Origin: a virus
Direction: 5' to 3' (one strand)
Virus record (IMG/VR): IMGVR_UViG_3300043667_000001
Span: 1-23,047 of that record
Length of the DNA stretch: 23,047 nt
The position numbers and the translations under genes are program-made. Shown piece by piece: positions 22,173-23,047 of the stretch (the first letter of the stretch is position 1; each line of letters opens with the position of its first letter). The notes under the pieces are model-generated. The model was not told the DNA's origin. It saw nothing but the letters and a program-made list of their open reading frames with translations, and made no database searches.

Positions 22173-22839
22173 CCTTAATGCGAACATCACAGCGGGCATA
22201 GACGCCCGCGGCTACCGGCGGTTCGCATCCGGGACAGGGCCCTGGGATCAGTATGTGGTGCCGGTGCGGGACCGGATCGTGTCGTTCTCCGGCCGGGTGT
22301 CGACGTTCATCACCCCGGGCCGCGCCGCGGTCGGGCAGAAGCTGCTCGCTTTGCACAACGCGACCGGCTCATCGGTGATCGTGTGCGTCAACCGGATCAC
22401 CGTCGACGTGCTGTGCACCGCCACGAAGGCGATCACGGTCATTCCGCCGGTCATCCGGATTCACCGGTTCACCGCGATCCCGACGGGCGGGACCGCGCTG
22501 ACGAAGGTGCCGATGGATTCCTCGCAGTCCTCGAATGCGTCGGTGACGGCGTGGGGTAACGCGTCCGGCGACGGCACCGGGTCGGGCACCGAGTTGGCCG
22601 TCACCATTCCGGCCGGGTCGTGCCTGCACCAGAAGTACGCGCCGCGGCTGTTCGGCACCGCCCCGATCGGCTATGAGTCGATCGACACCGCGCCGTTCTT
22701 CGAGGGCGAACCGGACATCACGTTGAGAGCGCTGGAGGGGATCTGCGTGTTCCTGGACCAGGCGGTGGTAACGACCGGTAACCCGTCGTCCGATCGCTGG
22801 ATCGCCACGATCGACCATGAGGAGTACACCAGGCCCTAG
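22165..22839 (+). CDS. Phage structural-family protein, 224 aa
   Basis: GGAGGGG lies 4 bases before the ATG. The 224-residue product contains a pattern known to me from actinophage virion genes: VSTFITPGRAAVGQKLLALH, NATGSSVIVCVNRITVDVL, PPVIRIHRFTAIPTGGTALT, SSNASVTAWGNASGDGTGSG, then ITLRALEGICVFLD and a terminal strand. It is beta-rich throughout with a low charge. Function within the virion is not known; its place in a row of fibre-like genes suggests part of the tail-tip or decoration assembly. The frame is intact. Confidence 0.75.
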   Translation: MPDLNANITAGIDARGYRRFASGTGPWDQYVVPVRDRIVSFSGRVSTFITPGRAAVGQKLLALHNATGSSVIVCVNRITVDVLCTATKAITVIPPVIRIHRFTAIPTGGTALTKVPMDSSQSSNASVTAWGNASGDGTGSGTELAVTIPAGSCLHQKYAPRLFGTAPIGYESIDTAPFFEGEPDITLRALEGICVFLDQAVVTTGNPSSDRWIATIDHEEYTRP

Positions 22840-22874
22840 CAAGATCATCTAGCTAGGGTTGGGAGGCACGGACC

Positions 22875-23047
22875 ATGCCGCTGATCCCGCTGTTCGCAGG
22901 CTCGGGCGTCGCGTACACGGTCACCCAGACCGACTCGGCTGGCCTGACCGACGCCCGAGTTCTCGACCTGGCGAAAACCCAGACCGACTCTGCCGGGCTG
23001 ACCGATCAGGCCCGGTTCGACCAGGCCAAGGCCCTCACCGACTCGGC
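22875..23047 (+). CDS. Repeat-containing fibre-like protein, 3' end beyond window
   Basis: GGGAGG (22861-22866) lies 8 bases before the ATG; 57 complete codons are visible before the window ends. After MPLIPLFAGSGVAYTV come 18-residue repeats with the core TQTDSAGLTD: units TQTDSAGLTDARVLDLAK and TQTDSAGLTDQARFDQAK, and a third begins with ALTDSA. Such TDSAGLTD repeats occur in phage surface proteins and probably form an elongated stalk. Total length and the rest of the protein cannot be seen. Confidence 0.72.
   Translation, partial: MPLIPLFAGSGVAYTVTQTDSAGLTDARVLDLAKTQTDSAGLTDQARFDQAKALTDS

Noticed and set aside
1-23047. tRNA genes, integrase and attachment sites
   Set aside because: No convincing tRNA, no recombinase gene and no direct-repeat attachment core were seen on reading; a tRNA scan was not run.

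Overview
This window looks like part of a tailed phage (siphovirus type) or prophage of a high-GC actinobacterium. The DNA is very G+C rich, with many GTG starts. Almost every gene is on the + strand, and neighbours are commonly packed by ATGA or GTGA stop/start overlaps. The gene families (YqaJ exonuclease, RusA, HNH next to TerL, TerL-portal-protease-HK97 capsid) are those of actinobacteriophages. No integrase, repressor, lysis gene or host gene is visible, so temperate or lytic life style and exact host cannot be decided.

Layout. (1) Nt 1-5946 is a recombination/replication block: the 3' end of a DnaQ-type exonuclease, a YqaJ exonuclease with a conserved unknown partner, several small unknowns, a RusA-type resolvase, a DNA methyltransferase, a free-standing HNH gene with its own likely promoter, and a winged-helix-like replication protein. 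(2) Nt 5947-6239 has no intact gene but holds nested perfect inverted repeats and five tandem 6-bp repeats. It is my candidate replication origin, overlapping what looks like a decayed C-terminus of the replication protein. (3) Nt 6240-8718 encodes small Cys/His-rich proteins and a zinc-ribbon plus helix-turn-helix protein. (4) Nt 8719-9261 holds an HNH gene, a 33-residue ORF and a possible packaging-site region. (5) Nt 9262-16036 is the head module: large terminase, portal interrupted by an intein, prohead protease, HK97-fold capsid protein and a Pro/Ala-rich protein, closed by a strong hairpin. (6) Nt 16112-23047 encodes a complete-looking animal-type haem peroxidase, then a run of beta-rich virion or fibre-like proteins, the last cut by the window end.

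The most striking point is the haem peroxidase (distal His, catalytic Arg and proximal His all recognisable) between capsid and fibre-like genes, where head-tail connector genes are usually found. Its start is odd: a strong ribosome binding site serves a 16-codon signal-peptide-like ORF whose stop overlaps a GTG that opens the peroxidase frame. The second highlight is a class 3 (W-C-T) intein with a two-motif LAGLIDADG endonuclease in the portal gene.
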